Part shown: piece by piece, positions 34,333-42,644 of the stretch
How positions within the stretch are numbered: the stretch's first letter is position 1
Layout of the letters: every line of letters begins with the position of its first letter
NCBI GenBank assembly: GCA_021775555.1
Contig: JAJFHP010000040.1
Coordinates: 18,769 to 82,768, forward strand
DNA from: Hyphomicrobiales bacterium
GTDB lineage: Bacteria > Pseudomonadota > Alphaproteobacteria > Rhizobiales > Methyloligellaceae
Length of the DNA: 64,000 nt
Direction: 5' to 3'
Position numbers and translations under genes: made by a program
Notes under the pieces: generated by a model
The model's database searches: none
What the model was told of the DNA's origin: nothing
Seen by the model: the letters and a program-made list of their open reading frames with translations, nothing else

Positions 34333-37300
34333 ATGCATATCCTTGCTGCCCAGTCAGGTGTTATTGGCGACACTGTTGAGCCGGTCGACCTGGCGCAGGA
34401 GCCGGGCGACATTGTAGTAATCTCGGCCGCTGATTCAGAGCTGGCAGCGTTGGCCCGGGCACATGATGCACTGGGTGGCGCGCCGTCACTGCGGCTGGCC
34501 AATTTCATGGCCCTCACCCACAATTACTCGGTCGATCTTTATGTGGAAAATACTCTTGTCACGGCAAAGCTGATTGTCCTGCGGCTACTCGGGGGTGCCG
34601 CCTACTGGCCCTACGGCCTGGAGCAGATTGTAGCACTTGCCCGCGAGAAGGATATCAAGCTCGCCGTGCTGCCTGGCGATGCCAAAGCGGATGACGGTCT
34701 GGTGGCTCACTCCACCCTTCCCGCCAAACACTCGCAGTTGCTCTGGGACTATCTCACGCAAGGCGGTCCGGAAAACATGCAGGGCTTTTTGCAGGCCTGC
34801 GCACATCTGATTGATGCAGGGGATGCACCGCCCTCGCCACGGCCTCTCCTGAAGGCCGGGCTCTACTGGCCGGGGCAAGCCAACCCCTCCTTGGAACACG
34901 TAAAGTCGCGCTGGCGTAAGCAGACGCCCGTGGTTGCCATCACATTTTACCGGGCACTCATCGAGGGAGCGAACACTGCCCCCCTGGACGCCATGATCGA
35001 GGCGCTTCGCGAGCGCGGGCTGAACGCGCTGCCCATTTTTGTCTCCAGTCTCAAGGATGAGGTTTCGGCAGCGACAGTCTCAAAACTGTTTGAGGCAACA
35101 ACACCCTCCATTGTCCTGAACGCAACGGGATTTGCGGTTGCCGCATTCGGCAGGGAAACGGTGAACACTCCATTCTCGGGCGCGGACTGTCCCGTGTTGC
35201 AGATGGTGTTCTCTGGATCGGGCCGGGCCGCGTGGCAAGAGAATGCCCAGGGGCTGAATGCCCGTGATCTTGCCATGAATGTGGTGCTGCCGGAACTGGA
35301 CGGGCGCATTCTCACCCGTGCGGTTTCTTTCAAGTCAGACGCCCGACGCCATGAGGGAACGCAGACCAATATAGTCACCTACGAGGAGGAGCCGGACCGA
35401 ATCGAATTCGTTGCAGATCTTGCCGCCAACTGGGTGCGCCTGCGCGAGACGCCAACGGATGACCGCAAGGTTGCGCTCATTCTTGCCAACTATCCCAACC
35501 GCGACGGGCGCATCGGCAATGGCGTGGGCTACGACACACCGGCCAGTACCGTGAAGCTGCTCAATGCCCTCAAGGGTGCGGGATATGGTCTGAGCGAATT
35601 TCCAGATGATGGCACCGCCCTCATTCACAAACTGCTCGAAGGCCCGACCAACTCAACCGAGACCTTGCGCACGGCATCGGATGCGCACCTCACATTGGCG
35701 CAGTATCGCATTCACTATGAGAAGCTACCAGCCAGTGTGCGCAATGAGGTCGAGCAGCGCTGGGGCCCACCGGAGGATGACCCGTTTATACGTGAAGGTG
35801 CGTTTCAACTGGCAGTACAAATATACGGAAATGTCACGGTCGCGGTGCAGCCCGCGCGCGGCTACAATATAGACCCATCAGAGACGTATCACGACCCGGC
35901 GCTTGTCCCCCCGCACGGCTATTTTGCTTTCTATATGTGGCTCACCCATGAATTTAGCGCGCAGGCCGTGTTGCACAATGGCAAGCATGGAAACCTGGAA
36001 TGGCTGCCCGGCAAGGCACTGGCGCTATCCCAGAGTTGCTACCCGGAAGCCGCCCTTGGCGCCCTGCCCAACATCTACCCCTTCATCGTCAACGACCCGG
36101 GTGAAGGGACACAGGCCAAGCGGCGCACATCCGCCGTCATCGTTGATCACCTGACACCGCCGCTCACGAGGGCGGAAAGCTACGGGCCGCTGAAAGACCT
36201 CGAAGCACTGATCGATGAATATTACCTTGCGAGTGGGCTTGACCCTCGCCGCACCGAGTTGCTGCGTAAACATATTCTCGATCTGGTTCGCGCCAACGGT
36301 CTTGACGAGGACTCGGGGATTTCGAAGACGGACAGCGAAGACGCCGCGCTGCAAAAACTCGACACTTATATCTGCGAACTGAAAGAAGCACAGATCAGGG
36401 ACGGACTGCATGTTCTGGGGCAAGCGCCTGAAGGGCGTCTCGAAACCGACCTGCTCGTGGCGCTCACCCGCATACCGCGCGGATTTGCTCAAGATGGCGA
36501 TGCCTCACTTATCAGGGCTCTTGGCTCTGATTTGGGGTTTCAAGATTTTGACCCGCTTGATTGCGAGATGGGTGCGAACTGGCCTGGAGCGCAACCAGAA
36601 GCTCTTGCCCATCTGACAGATGATCCCTGGCGTACCAATGGCGACACGGTGGAGCGACTGGAATTGCTTGCCGGTGATCTTGTATCGGGTGAGACTGCTT
36701 GCGCACCTGAATGGACGGCAGCAGGGATGGTGCTGGAGGAAATCACGGCGACTATCCGCCCTGACCTCAAGCAATCCGCCTTAAACGAAATCTCATCTTG
36801 CCTGGCCGGGTTATCAGGACGATTTGTGCCGCCCGGGCCCTCGGGCGCGCCGACGCGGGGGCGTCTCGATGTCCTCCCCACGGGACGTAATTTTTATTCC
36901 GTCGACAACCGGGCCATCCCGACACCGGCTGCTTGGGAACTGGGTCGCAAATCCGCCGAGCTGCTAGTGCAAAGGCATTTGCAGGATCACGGTCGCTGGC
37001 CAAAAGCACTTGGTCTTACCGCCTGGGGCACATCCAACATGCGCACGGGCGGGGATGACATAGCCCAGGCGCTTGCCCTCATCGGCGCCAAGCCCGTCTG
37101 GGACACCTCAAGCTGGCGGGTGACCGGTTATGAAATTATACCGCTCGCCAAGCTTGCCCGCGCGCGCGTTGATATCACATTACGGATTTCCGGTTTTTTC
37201 CGCGACGCCTTCCCGTCGCAAATCGAGCTGTTCGACAGCGCCGTCCGCGCCGTGGGTGCATTGGATGAGGAGCCTGATGACAATCCAATCGCGGCACGGA

Positions 37301-38094
37301 TGAACGAGGATGCCACGGAAGCAATGTCGCAGGGCATGATTGAGACACAGGCCAGGCATATTGCGGGTCTGCGCATCTTCGGCTCAAAGCCTGGTGCTTA
37401 CGGTGCGGGGCTTCAGGCGCTCATCGACGAACAGCTTTGGGACCAGCCAAGCGATCTGGCGGAAAGCTATATCGGCTGGGGCGGCTATGCGTATGGCAAG
37501 GGCATCGAGGGTGAGGAGCGCAAGGAAACCTTCACGCTGCGGCTCAAGCACATTGAGGCCGTGGTGCAGAACCAGGACAACCGTGAGCATGATCTTCTCG
37601 ATTCAGATGACTATTACCAGTTCGAGGGCGGCATGACGGCTGCGGTCGAATATGCCTCGGGGACACGGCCCACCGTCTATCACAACGACCATTCGCGGCC
37701 CGAGCGCCCGGTTATCCGCACGCTGGAAGAAGAGATTGGCCGCGTGGTGCGCTCACGCGTCGTCAATCCGAAATGGATCGCCGGCGTCATGCGTCACGGC
37801 TACAAGGGCGCCTTCGAGATCGCCGCTACGGTTGACTATATGTTTGCCTTCTCTGCCACTACGGGCGCTGTACGCGACCATCATTTCCAACTCGCCTATG
37901 ATGCTTTCATTGCCGATGAAACGGTGCGCGAATTTATGGCCGAGAACAACGAACCGGGCCTGCACGAGATGGCGAAAAAATTCCTTGAGGCCTTGCAGCG
38001 CGAATTGTGGACGCCTCGTTCAAACTCCGTCTACCATGAGCTGAAAGCACTTACGGGCAAGCAGGAAACCGAAATCGCAGGGGCAGCGGAATGA
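34333..38094 (+). CDS. cobN: Cobaltochelatase subunit CobN
   Basis: CobN is the large subunit of the ATP-dependent cobaltochelatase that inserts cobalt into hydrogenobyrinate a,c-diamide in the aerobic route. At 1253 residues it has the full family length, with NYPNRDGRIGNGVGYDTPAS, LTHEFSAQAVLHNGKHGNLE and the C-terminal GAYGAGLQALIDEQLW and GWGGYAYGKG stretches. Its partners CobS and CobT (the AAA+ chelatase pair) are not in this window. A second chelatase, CbiX, is encoded 1 kb downstream. Its stop overlaps the cobO start (ATGA). Confidence 0.96.
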   Translation: MHILAAQSGVIGDTVEPVDLAQEPGDIVVISAADSELAALARAHDALGGAPSLRLANFMALTHNYSVDLYVENTLVTAKLIVLRLLGGAAYWPYGLEQIVALAREKDIKLAVLPGDAKADDGLVAHSTLPAKHSQLLWDYLTQGGPENMQGFLQACAHLIDAGDAPPSPRPLLKAGLYWPGQANPSLEHVKSRWRKQTPVVAITFYRALIEGANTAPLDAMIEALRERGLNALPIFVSSLKDEVSAATVSKLFEATTPSIVLNATGFAVAAFGRETVNTPFSGADCPVLQMVFSGSGRAAWQENAQGLNARDLAMNVVLPELDGRILTRAVSFKSDARRHEGTQTNIVTYEEEPDRIEFVADLAANWVRLRETPTDDRKVALILANYPNRDGRIGNGVGYDTPASTVKLLNALKGAGYGLSEFPDDGTALIHKLLEGPTNSTETLRTASDAHLTLAQYRIHYEKLPASVRNEVEQRWGPPEDDPFIREGAFQLAVQIYGNVTVAVQPARGYNIDPSETYHDPALVPPHGYFAFYMWLTHEFSAQAVLHNGKHGNLEWLPGKALALSQSCYPEAALGALPNIYPFIVNDPGEGTQAKRRTSAVIVDHLTPPLTRAESYGPLKDLEALIDEYYLASGLDPRRTELLRKHILDLVRANGLDEDSGISKTDSEDAALQKLDTYICELKEAQIRDGLHVLGQAPEGRLETDLLVALTRIPRGFAQDGDASLIRALGSDLGFQDFDPLDCEMGANWPGAQPEALAHLTDDPWRTNGDTVERLELLAGDLVSGETACAPEWTAAGMVLEEITATIRPDLKQSALNEISSCLAGLSGRFVPPGPSGAPTRGRLDVLPTGRNFYSVDNRAIPTPAAWELGRKSAELLVQRHLQDHGRWPKALGLTAWGTSNMRTGGDDIAQALALIGAKPVWDTSSWRVTGYEIIPLAKLARARVDITLRISGFFRDAFPSQIELFDSAVRAVGALDEEPDDNPIAARMNEDATEAMSQGMIETQARHIAGLRIFGSKPGAYGAGLQALIDEQLWDQPSDLAESYIGWGGYAYGKGIEGEERKETFTLRLKHIEAVVQNQDNREHDLLDSDDYYQFEGGMTAAVEYASGTRPTVYHNDHSRPERPVIRTLEEEIGRVVRSRVVNPKWIAGVMRHGYKGAFEIAATVDYMFAFSATTGAVRDHHFQLAYDAFIADETVREFMAENNEPGLHEMAKKFLEALQRELWTPRSNSVYHELKALTGKQETEIAGAAE

Positions 38095-38729
38095 GCGACA
38101 CGCCGAAGAAAAAAGCGGATATGAGCGAGGCCGAACTCGACGCACGCCATGCCGACAAGATGCGCAAGAAGAAGGAAGCACGAAAAAAAATACTCGCCAC
38201 GAAGACCCAGGAAAAGGGCCTCGTCATCGTTCACACCGGCAAGGGCAAGGGCAAGTCCACGGCCGCCTTCGGTATCGTGTTTCGCTCGCTCGGCCACGGC
38301 CACAAGGTCGGTGTCGTCCAGTTCGTAAAAGGTGCGTGGGAGACGGGCGAGCGCGATGTGCTGATGAAATTTGAAGACCAGGTGACCTTCAAAACCATGG
38401 GGGAAGGCTTTACGTGGGAAACGCAGGACCGCCAGCGCGATATCGCCGCCGCCAGTTCAGCCTGGGAGGAAGCGAAGAAAATGATCGCGGACCCGTCTTT
38501 CAATCTCGTGCTTCTGGACGAGTTGAACATTGTGCTGCGCTACGACTACCTGCCGCTCGAAGAGATCATCGAGGTTCTGAAGAACAAGCCGGAGATGACC
38601 CACGTCATCATTACCGGACGCAATGCCAAGGATGAGCTGATCGAGATCGCCGACCTGGTGACGGAAATGACACAAATCAAACATCCCTTTCGCGACGGTG
38701 TGAAAGCGCAGGTAGGAATTGAGTTTTAA
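38091..38729 (+). CDS. cobO: Corrinoid adenosyltransferase CobO (BtuR family)
   Basis: CobO transfers the adenosyl group of ATP to cobalt(I) of cobyrinic acid a,c-diamide and other corrinoids. The 212-residue protein has the family P-loop HTGKGKGKSTAAFG and the motifs VGVVQFVKGAWETGER and VLLDELNIVLRYDYLPLEE. A Lys-rich leader of about 40 residues precedes the core. It is coupled to cobN by an ATGA overlap and closes this transcript segment; a 190-base gap follows. Confidence 0.95.
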   Translation: MSDTPKKKADMSEAELDARHADKMRKKKEARKKILATKTQEKGLVIVHTGKGKGKSTAAFGIVFRSLGHGHKVGVVQFVKGAWETGERDVLMKFEDQVTFKTMGEGFTWETQDRQRDIAAASSAWEEAKKMIADPSFNLVLLDELNIVLRYDYLPLEEIIEVLKNKPEMTHVIITGRNAKDELIEIADLVTEMTQIKHPFRDGVKAQVGIEF

Positions 38730-38919
38730 CTGGAGTAGAACTGAGCAAGACAAAACGGTTAGCAGCGTTCCAGGTTAAGGAACTGAAAGCGAGTCCGGTG
38801 CGGTCGACCCAATTCGGGGGCCAACGCCGGTGCTGCATTTAGTAAGGCCAGCATAACTGTGCGGGCCGCCTCCTGACGTGCAACGTCTGCGCATGAGATA
38901 AATGCAACAGGAGGAACAG
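38730..38919 (+). other. 190-base GC-rich gap inside the cobalamin cluster
   Basis: All other neighbours in this cluster overlap or lie within about 20 bases, so this gap stands out. It contains inverted repeats, such as GTTCC/GGAAC around 38768-38782, and stretches loosely like parts of a B12 riboswitch (GCGAGTCCGGTGCGGTC at 38790-38806). The typical CCCCCGCAACTGT box is missing. No protein gene is visible. It may hold a promoter or a structured leader for the cbiX group. Confidence 0.4.
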
Positions 38920-39108
38920 ATGAAATCTCTTATTCTCACCATACTGACTGCAGCAACATTGCCAGGAGCAGCACTCGCTCATCCAGGTCATATCGCTGAT
39001 ACCGGCCAGGGCCATGCCCACTGGTCGCTATATCTCCTGCTTGGGGTCGCCCTTTTTGCCGGTGCCACCTGGGTTTGCGGCATTCTCACCCGGCGCACCG
39101 GATCATGA
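38920..39108 (+). CDS. Small exported/membrane His-containing protein (DUF6732-like)
   Basis: The 62-residue protein starts at ATG 38920 after AGGAGG. It has a signal-like N-terminus (SLILTILTAATLPGAALA), the short metal-binding-like segment HPGHIADTGQGHAHW, and one membrane helix (LYLLLGVALFAGATWVCGIL). It reminds me of the DUF6732 proteins seen near cobalamin or cobalt genes, though I cannot confirm this. The histidines just after the cleavage site could bind Co or Ni on the periplasmic side. Its TGA overlaps the cbiX ATG. Confidence 0.8.
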   Translation: MKSLILTILTAATLPGAALAHPGHIADTGQGHAHWSLYLLLGVALFAGATWVCGILTRRTGS

Positions 39109-40091
39109 GCGAAAAAATCGGCGTCATGGTGTGCGGCCATGGCAGCCGCGATGAAGGTGCCGTCACGCAGTTCGCCAGCGTGGCGAAAGGTCTTCGTAAG
39201 CTCATGCCGGACACCCCAGTGGAATATGGCTATCTGGAATTCGCAACACCAATCATCCGCGACGGCCTCGACAAGTTGCGTGACCAGGGCGTAACCCGCG
39301 TGCTCGCCGTACCGGGCATGCTGTTCGCCGCGGGGCACGTGAAAAACGACATCCCATCTGTGCTGAACACCTACGCGGCACAGAATGAAGGCGTCACCAT
39401 AGAGCTGGGCAAAGAGCTTGGCGTTGATCCGAAAATGACTCGCGCAGCTGGCGCACGCATCCAGGAGACGCTGGATGCCGCCAGCGATGACATATCCCTG
39501 CATGAGACCATGCTTGTAGTCGTTGGGCGCGGTGCCTCTGACCCCGACGCCAATGGCAACGTCACGAAAGTCATGCGGCAGTTGTGGGAAGGGTTTGGTT
39601 TTGGCTGGGGCGAGACGGTCTATTCAGGCGTCACCTTCCCGCTGGTGGAGCCGGGGCTGGAACATGCGACAAAGCTCGGTTTCAAACGCATTGTCGTATT
39701 TCCCTATTTTCTTTTCACCGGCATTCTCATTGATCGCATCTATGAGCACACCGACCGGGTTGCAGCGCGGCACCCAGATATTGAATTCATCAAGGCGGGA
39801 TATCTCAATGACCATCCGCAGGTGATCGAAACCTTCAAGGAGCGCGTCGAACAGATCCTGACCGGCGATACGGCGATGAATTGCGGCGCCTGCAAATACC
39901 GCACGCAGATACTGGGCTTTGAGGACCAGGTGGGACTGGCCCAGGAAAGCCATCACCATCACGTCGAGGGCATCGGCTCAGGGCATTCCCATAGTCACGA
40001 TCACGACCACTCCCACGATCACGACCATGGGCATCATCACCACCCCTATCCTCACGCGGACCATCCGCTGGGTCCGAAGACGCTCAAATAG
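39105..40091 (+). CDS. cbiX: Sirohydrochlorin cobaltochelatase CbiX with Fe-S motif and His-rich tail
   Basis: CbiX inserts cobalt into sirohydrochlorin, the early step of the oxygen-independent cobalamin route. The 328-residue long form contains two chelatase-like halves (VMVCGHGSRDEGAVTQFAS with a catalytic His; LVVVGRGASDPDANGNVTKV) and a CxxC segment (MNCGACKYRTQILGFEDQVG) typical of Fe-S-containing CbiX. A very His-rich tail (HSHSHDHDHSHDHDHGHHHH) follows and may store or deliver cobalt. The start ATG 39105 overlaps the previous stop. CbiX occurs here together with CobN. Confidence 0.94.
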   Translation: MSEKIGVMVCGHGSRDEGAVTQFASVAKGLRKLMPDTPVEYGYLEFATPIIRDGLDKLRDQGVTRVLAVPGMLFAAGHVKNDIPSVLNTYAAQNEGVTIELGKELGVDPKMTRAAGARIQETLDAASDDISLHETMLVVVGRGASDPDANGNVTKVMRQLWEGFGFGWGETVYSGVTFPLVEPGLEHATKLGFKRIVVFPYFLFTGILIDRIYEHTDRVAARHPDIEFIKAGYLNDHPQVIETFKERVEQILTGDTAMNCGACKYRTQILGFEDQVGLAQESHHHHVEGIGSGHSHSHDHDHSHDHDHGHHHHPYPHADHPLGPKTLK

Positions 40092-40108
40092 AACGCGCAG
40101 GAGGGACC

Positions 40109-40732
40109 GTGTTGGCGTATTTGAAAGACCCGCAAGCAATCTATGACGCGTCCTTTTCCACTGTGCGCGCCGAGGCTGATCTTGCAGGCCTGCCTGCCTC
40201 TCTTGAGAGTGTTGCAGTGCGCATGATCCACGCCTGCGGCATGACGGATATTGTGGACGATCTGCGCTATGTGCCGGAGGTCGTCGCATCAGCGGGCGTA
40301 GCGCTTAAATCCGCCGCACCAATCATTGCCGACTGCGAGGCCGTTGCCGCGGCCATCACGCGGGACTTTCTGCCCAGGCAAAACGAGATCATATGCACGC
40401 TCAACGATACCCGCACGCCCGCGCTCGCAAAGACGCACGCTACAACACGCTCCGCGGCAGCCGTGCATCTGTGGGAAACAGAAGGAGCCATCATCGTCAT
40501 CGGCAACGCACCAACGGCGCTTTTTACCCTGTTGGAGCGGCTTGATGAAGGTGCGGGCAAGCCCGCCGCCATTATTGCCACCCCGGTCGGCTTTGTCGGT
40601 GCGGCGGAATCCAAGGAAGAGCTCGCAAGCAATGCGAGGGGCGTGCCCTTCCTCACCCTGCTCGGGCGGCGCGGCGGGTCCGCCATGGCGGCAGCTGCCC
40701 TCAACGCCATTGCGTTAGGGACGAAGCCATGA
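40109..40732 (+). CDS. cobH: Precorrin-8X methylmutase CobH
   Basis: CobH moves the C11 methyl group to C12, turning precorrin-8X into hydrogenobyrinate (or the cobalt form into cobyrinate). The 207-residue product starts at GTG 40109 after GGAGGG. The catalytic His lies in RMIHACGMTDI near residue 43. ITRDFLPRQNEIICTLNDTR and AIIATPVGFVGAAESKEEL are family matches. Its stop overlaps the start of cobL (ATGA). Confidence 0.96.
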   Translation: MLAYLKDPQAIYDASFSTVRAEADLAGLPASLESVAVRMIHACGMTDIVDDLRYVPEVVASAGVALKSAAPIIADCEAVAAAITRDFLPRQNEIICTLNDTRTPALAKTHATTRSAAAVHLWETEGAIIVIGNAPTALFTLLERLDEGAGKPAAIIATPVGFVGAAESKEELASNARGVPFLTLLGRRGGSAMAAAALNAIALGTKP

Positions 40733-41940
40733 GTGCCTGGCTCACAATTGTCGGCGTCAATGATGATGGACCGAACGGCCTGGCATCAGGACCCCGCGCC
40801 CTCGTCAACGCGGCAGACATCGTCGTCGGTTCACAGCGCATTCTTGACCGTGAAGAGCTGAGCGACACTGAAACACATATCTGGGCATCACCGTTTGAGG
40901 ACATGCTGAAGCAGATAAAAAGCTGGAGGGGTAAGAATGTTGTTATTCTTGCAACCGGCAATCCGATGCACTACGGCGTTGGCGCAACGCTGATCCGCCA
41001 TATTCCACCAGAAGAGATGACCGTCATCCCCGCGCCTTCCGCCTTTTCTCTCGCGGCAGCAAGATTGGGATGGCCGGTTCAAAATCTCGATATGCTTTCA
41101 CTCCATGGGCGGCCAGTCTCCCTGCTGCATCCATTTGTGCAGCCTGATGCTAAATTGCTTGCCCTGATGGGAGATGGCCAGACGGTGCACAAGGCAGCTT
41201 CACTGCTTTGCGAGCGTGGGTTTGCAGACAGCAAGCTCACGGTGCTGGAACATATGGATGGGCCCTATGAACGTATCGTGCGGCTGACTGCACTGGAATG
41301 CAGATCGCAGGATTTCGCAGATTTCAACACGCTCGGCATTGAATGTGTGGCTGGTGCAAAGGCAATCCTCCTGCCGCGCGTTCCCGGCCTTCCGGATGAC
41401 GTCTATACCCATGACGGCCAGATTACAAAACGCGAGGTTCGCGCTGTCACTCTGGCAGCCCTTGGGCCGACGCCCGGTGCTTTGCTGTGGGATGTGGGCG
41501 CGGGCTGCGGCTCTGTCGCTATCGAGTGGATACGCGCAGCGAGTGATGCGCGGGCTATAGCCTTTGAGCAAAACAAGCCCCGCATCAAGATGATCGCGGA
41601 AAACGCAGTGGCACTCGGCGCACCGGGTCTGGAAGTGGTCGCGGGCGACGTGGGCAAGACGCTCAACGGCCATACCGCTCCCGATGCTATATTCCTCGGT
41701 GGTTCCGTGACCAGCAAGGAGGTTTTCAAGACCTGCTGGAGCGCACTCAAACCAGGCGGGCGTCTTGTCGCCAATGCGGTGACGCTGGAAGGGGAAGCCG
41801 CACTCATCTCCCGTCATGAGTCCCATGGTGGAGAGCTGGTGCGTATCGATATCTCGCACGTGACTTCGATCGGTACGCGCCGCGCGCTCAGGCCCCGCAT
41901 GGCCGTAACGCAATGGCGCGTGACAAAGGACCGGGCATGA
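40729..41940 (+). CDS. cobL: Bifunctional precorrin-6Y methyltransferase/decarboxylase CobL (CbiE-CbiT)
   Basis: CobL methylates C5 and C15 and removes the acetate side chain at C12. The 403-residue protein joins a CbiE-type tetrapyrrole methylase (about 1-205, LTIVGVNDDGPNGLASGPRA; ILATGNPMHYGVGATL) to a CbiT-type Rossmann methyltransferase (about 215-400, LLWDVGAGCGSVAIEWIRA). It acts on the reduced 6B-stage intermediate, with or without cobalt. It overlaps cobH and cobI by ATGA junctions. Confidence 0.96.
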   Translation: MSAWLTIVGVNDDGPNGLASGPRALVNAADIVVGSQRILDREELSDTETHIWASPFEDMLKQIKSWRGKNVVILATGNPMHYGVGATLIRHIPPEEMTVIPAPSAFSLAAARLGWPVQNLDMLSLHGRPVSLLHPFVQPDAKLLALMGDGQTVHKAASLLCERGFADSKLTVLEHMDGPYERIVRLTALECRSQDFADFNTLGIECVAGAKAILLPRVPGLPDDVYTHDGQITKREVRAVTLAALGPTPGALLWDVGAGCGSVAIEWIRAASDARAIAFEQNKPRIKMIAENAVALGAPGLEVVAGDVGKTLNGHTAPDAIFLGGSVTSKEVFKTCWSALKPGGRLVANAVTLEGEAALISRHESHGGELVRIDISHVTSIGTRRALRPRMAVTQWRVTKDRA

Positions 41941-42644
41941 TGAGCGCCAGGGGGACTCTGTACGGGGTAGGCGTGGGACCAGGAGACCCGCAGTTGCTGA
42001 CCCTGAAGGCATGCGAAGTGATCCGGTCATCAGATGTACTGGCATATCCGGTGAATAGCGCGGGAGAGAGCTTTGCGCGATCCATAGCGTCCGGCGTGAT
42101 CGTCGAGGGAACTGATGAGCTTCCCATCCATGTGCCCATGAAAGTGGAACGAGGCCCGGCTCAAGCCGCATATGACGTTGCCACTGGCGCCATCTCGGAT
42201 CACTTGAATGCGGGGCAAAACGTCGCCTATCTGTGCATCGGCGACCCGCTCTTCTATGGCAGCTTTATGTATCTTGCCGCACGTCTGGGTGAAGAGCACA
42301 CACTTGAAATCGTGCCCGGCATCACCTCGCTCTCAGCCTGTGCCGCGCGCACCCATATACCCCTGGGCGGGCGCAATGATATATTGAGCGTGATCCCCGC
42401 AATCCTTGATGAAGACGCACTGAAAGTCGCGCTGGCAGGAGCGGACATGGCAGTCATCATCAAGGTTGGCCGACATTTTGAAAAGCTACGCAATGTGATT
42501 GGTGCACTGGGCCTCATCGACAAGGCTGTGATCGTCGAAGGCGCAACGGGTGAGGACGAACACGTGACCCCGCTTGAAGACATCACGCCGGGAGAGCAAC
42601 CCTATTTCTCGACCATTCTCCTGCGCCGGGGCGAATTGTCATGA
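41937..42644 (+). CDS. cobI: Precorrin-2 C20-methyltransferase CobI
   Basis: CobI adds the C20 methyl group to precorrin-2 or cobalt-factor II. The 235-residue product starts at ATG 41937, overlapping the cobL stop. The tetrapyrrole methylase motifs are YGVGVGPGDPQLLTLKACEV, VAYLCIGDPLFYGSFMYL and EIVPGITSLSACAART. Members that use the cobalt-bearing substrate are called CbiL; the sequence alone does not let me say which substrate is used, but neighbouring CbiX, CbiG and CbiD favour the cobalt form. Confidence 0.95.
   Translation: MMSARGTLYGVGVGPGDPQLLTLKACEVIRSSDVLAYPVNSAGESFARSIASGVIVEGTDELPIHVPMKVERGPAQAAYDVATGAISDHLNAGQNVAYLCIGDPLFYGSFMYLAARLGEEHTLEIVPGITSLSACAARTHIPLGGRNDILSVIPAILDEDALKVALAGADMAVIIKVGRHFEKLRNVIGALGLIDKAVIVEGATGEDEHVTPLEDITPGEQPYFSTILLRRGELS

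Noticed and set aside
41200..42171. 323-codon open frame on the minus strand opposite cobL/cobI
   Set aside because: It spans the junction of two well-supported genes and reads as Arg/Ser-rich noise.
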